Origin: an uncultured Collinsella sp.
Lineage (GTDB): Bacteria; Actinomycetota; Coriobacteriia; Coriobacteriales; Coriobacteriaceae
DNA length: 6,787 nt
Assembly: GCA_900554255.1 (NCBI GenBank)
Contig: USGN01000066.1
Location: 1 to 6,787 of the forward strand
Direction of reading: 5' to 3'
In this document: piece by piece, positions 6,532 through 6,787 of the stretch
Layout: each line of letters starts with the position of its first letter
Position numbering within the stretch: the stretch's first letter is position 1
Translations under genes and position numbers: made by a program
The notes under the pieces: generated by a model
The model's database searches: none
Told to the model about the DNA's origin: nothing
What the model saw: the letters and a program-made list of their open reading frames with translations, nothing else

Positions 6532-6565
6532 GAGAGGGCGTTTTCCCTCTCAATATCGGCCGATA
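6532..6565. repeat. Stem-loop and adjoining palindrome upstream of ogt
   Basis: GAGAGGG (6532-6538) and CCCTCTC (6545-6551) form a perfect 7-bp stem with loop CGTTTT. No T-run follows on either strand, so it is not a standard terminator. Two bases later comes the perfect 12-base palindrome TATCGGCCGATA (6554-6565), which could be a protein-binding site. Function unknown. Confidence 0.45.
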
Positions 6566-6614
6566 CCGAGTCGCAACGCCCAAAACGATGTCCGGCAAAA
6601 ACGAAGGTGAATGG

Positions 6615-6770
6615 TTTTCCGAGAAGTGAACGAGTAAAACTAGGGCCCCGAAGCATCCGCATTTTTTGACTGCAAAACAGCAGGATTCATGCGATAAAAC
6701 CGCAGGAAATGGCGGCCAAAATATGCCGATGCTTCAAGGGTCCAAAATAGGTCGTTCACTTCTCGGAAAA
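6615..6770. repeat. 156-bp inverted-repeat element, MITE-like
   Basis: TTTTCCGAGAAGTGAACGA (6615-6633) has its perfect 19-base reverse complement at 6752-6770. Further in, a second pair of arms (6650-6668 and 6717-6735; outer eight bases GAAGCATC/GATGCTTC perfect) matches at 17 of 19 positions. About 16 poorly matched bases lie between the two paired blocks on each side, and a 48-base centre remains. No ORF is inside. Long terminal inverted repeats around a short non-coding core fit a miniature transposable element or a large intergenic palindrome. No clear target-site duplication is visible. The centre holds ATAAAACCGCAGG (6694-6706), shared in inverse orientation with 51-63. Confidence 0.7.
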
Positions 6771-6787
6771 GTATTAGACCTCGATTC

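Larger units (their letters stand above)
6444..6614. other. Non-coding region upstream of ogt
   Basis: No gene is supported here; open frames are shadows. It must hold the ogt promoter. On the minus strand TATTAT occurs shortly upstream of the Shine-Dalgarno, but no -35 at proper spacing is convincing. Together with the repeat element beyond it, the region makes a gene-free stretch of about 340 bases at the right end of the window. Confidence 0.5.

Noticed and set aside
5586..6629. Long open extension of the Abi_2 frame (to a 463-residue product)
   Set aside because: The tail is low-sense and Arg/Ser-rich. It crosses the ClC remnant in another frame and then runs antisense to ogt, which has clear family motifs. 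It is open by chance in GC-rich DNA.

Overview
The window looks like a chromosomal segment from a Coriobacteriia species, most likely a gut Collinsella. This rests on the moderately high GC content, codon use, and recalled resemblance of several proteins to Collinsella/Coriobacteriia families; no search was run. No rRNA, tRNA, CRISPR array or complete transposase is visible.

Layout from left to right. Positions 1-246 are non-coding with an imperfect inverted repeat. A 106-residue conserved protein of unknown function follows (247-567, +). It converges on a two-gene ABC exporter operon on the minus strand: ATPase 3455-4156, then FtsX/MacB-type permease 684-3449. Two hairpins lie between the converging genes. 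A 40-bp repeat occurs at each end of the ABC operon in inverted orientation (640-679 and 4211-4250, 37/40 identical). Divergent from the operon is a GyrI-like small-molecule-binding protein (4428-5066, +). Its promoter region holds a near-ideal LexA/SOS box (4358-4371), suggesting a DNA-damage-induced role.

Next is the most unusual part. A short intergenic region carries a promoter (TTGACG at 5140), a hairpin ending in a U-run (about 5173-5223), and the start of an Abi_2 (AbiD/AbiF-type) abortive-infection gene at 5238. This has the layout of an AbiF-type non-coding RNA placed just upstream of its toxin gene. The 22-nt hairpin loop contains AAGCCTCT, an exact 8-nt complement of AGAGGCTT, which includes the Abi_2 ribosome binding site. 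The Abi_2 gene is broken: after about 115 codons it joins, out of frame, to the last ~70 codons of a ClC-type chloride channel gene (to 5800). What remains is an apparently intact small RNA with a decapitated toxin partner and a deletion or recombination scar.

Downstream and convergent is ogt (5865-6443, -), an O6-alkylguanine-DNA methyltransferase with an intact PCHRV active site and a GTG start behind a strong Shine-Dalgarno. The last ~340 bases are non-coding and end in a 156-bp inverted-repeat element (6615-6770) that resembles a MITE. A 13-base block inside it recurs, inverted, in the repeat at the left end of the window.

Overall this is an accessory-flavoured stretch. It combines an exporter, a probable SOS-controlled drug/genotoxin protein, a direct-reversal DNA repair gene, and the remains of an RNA-linked phage-defence module, with repeats at the seams.
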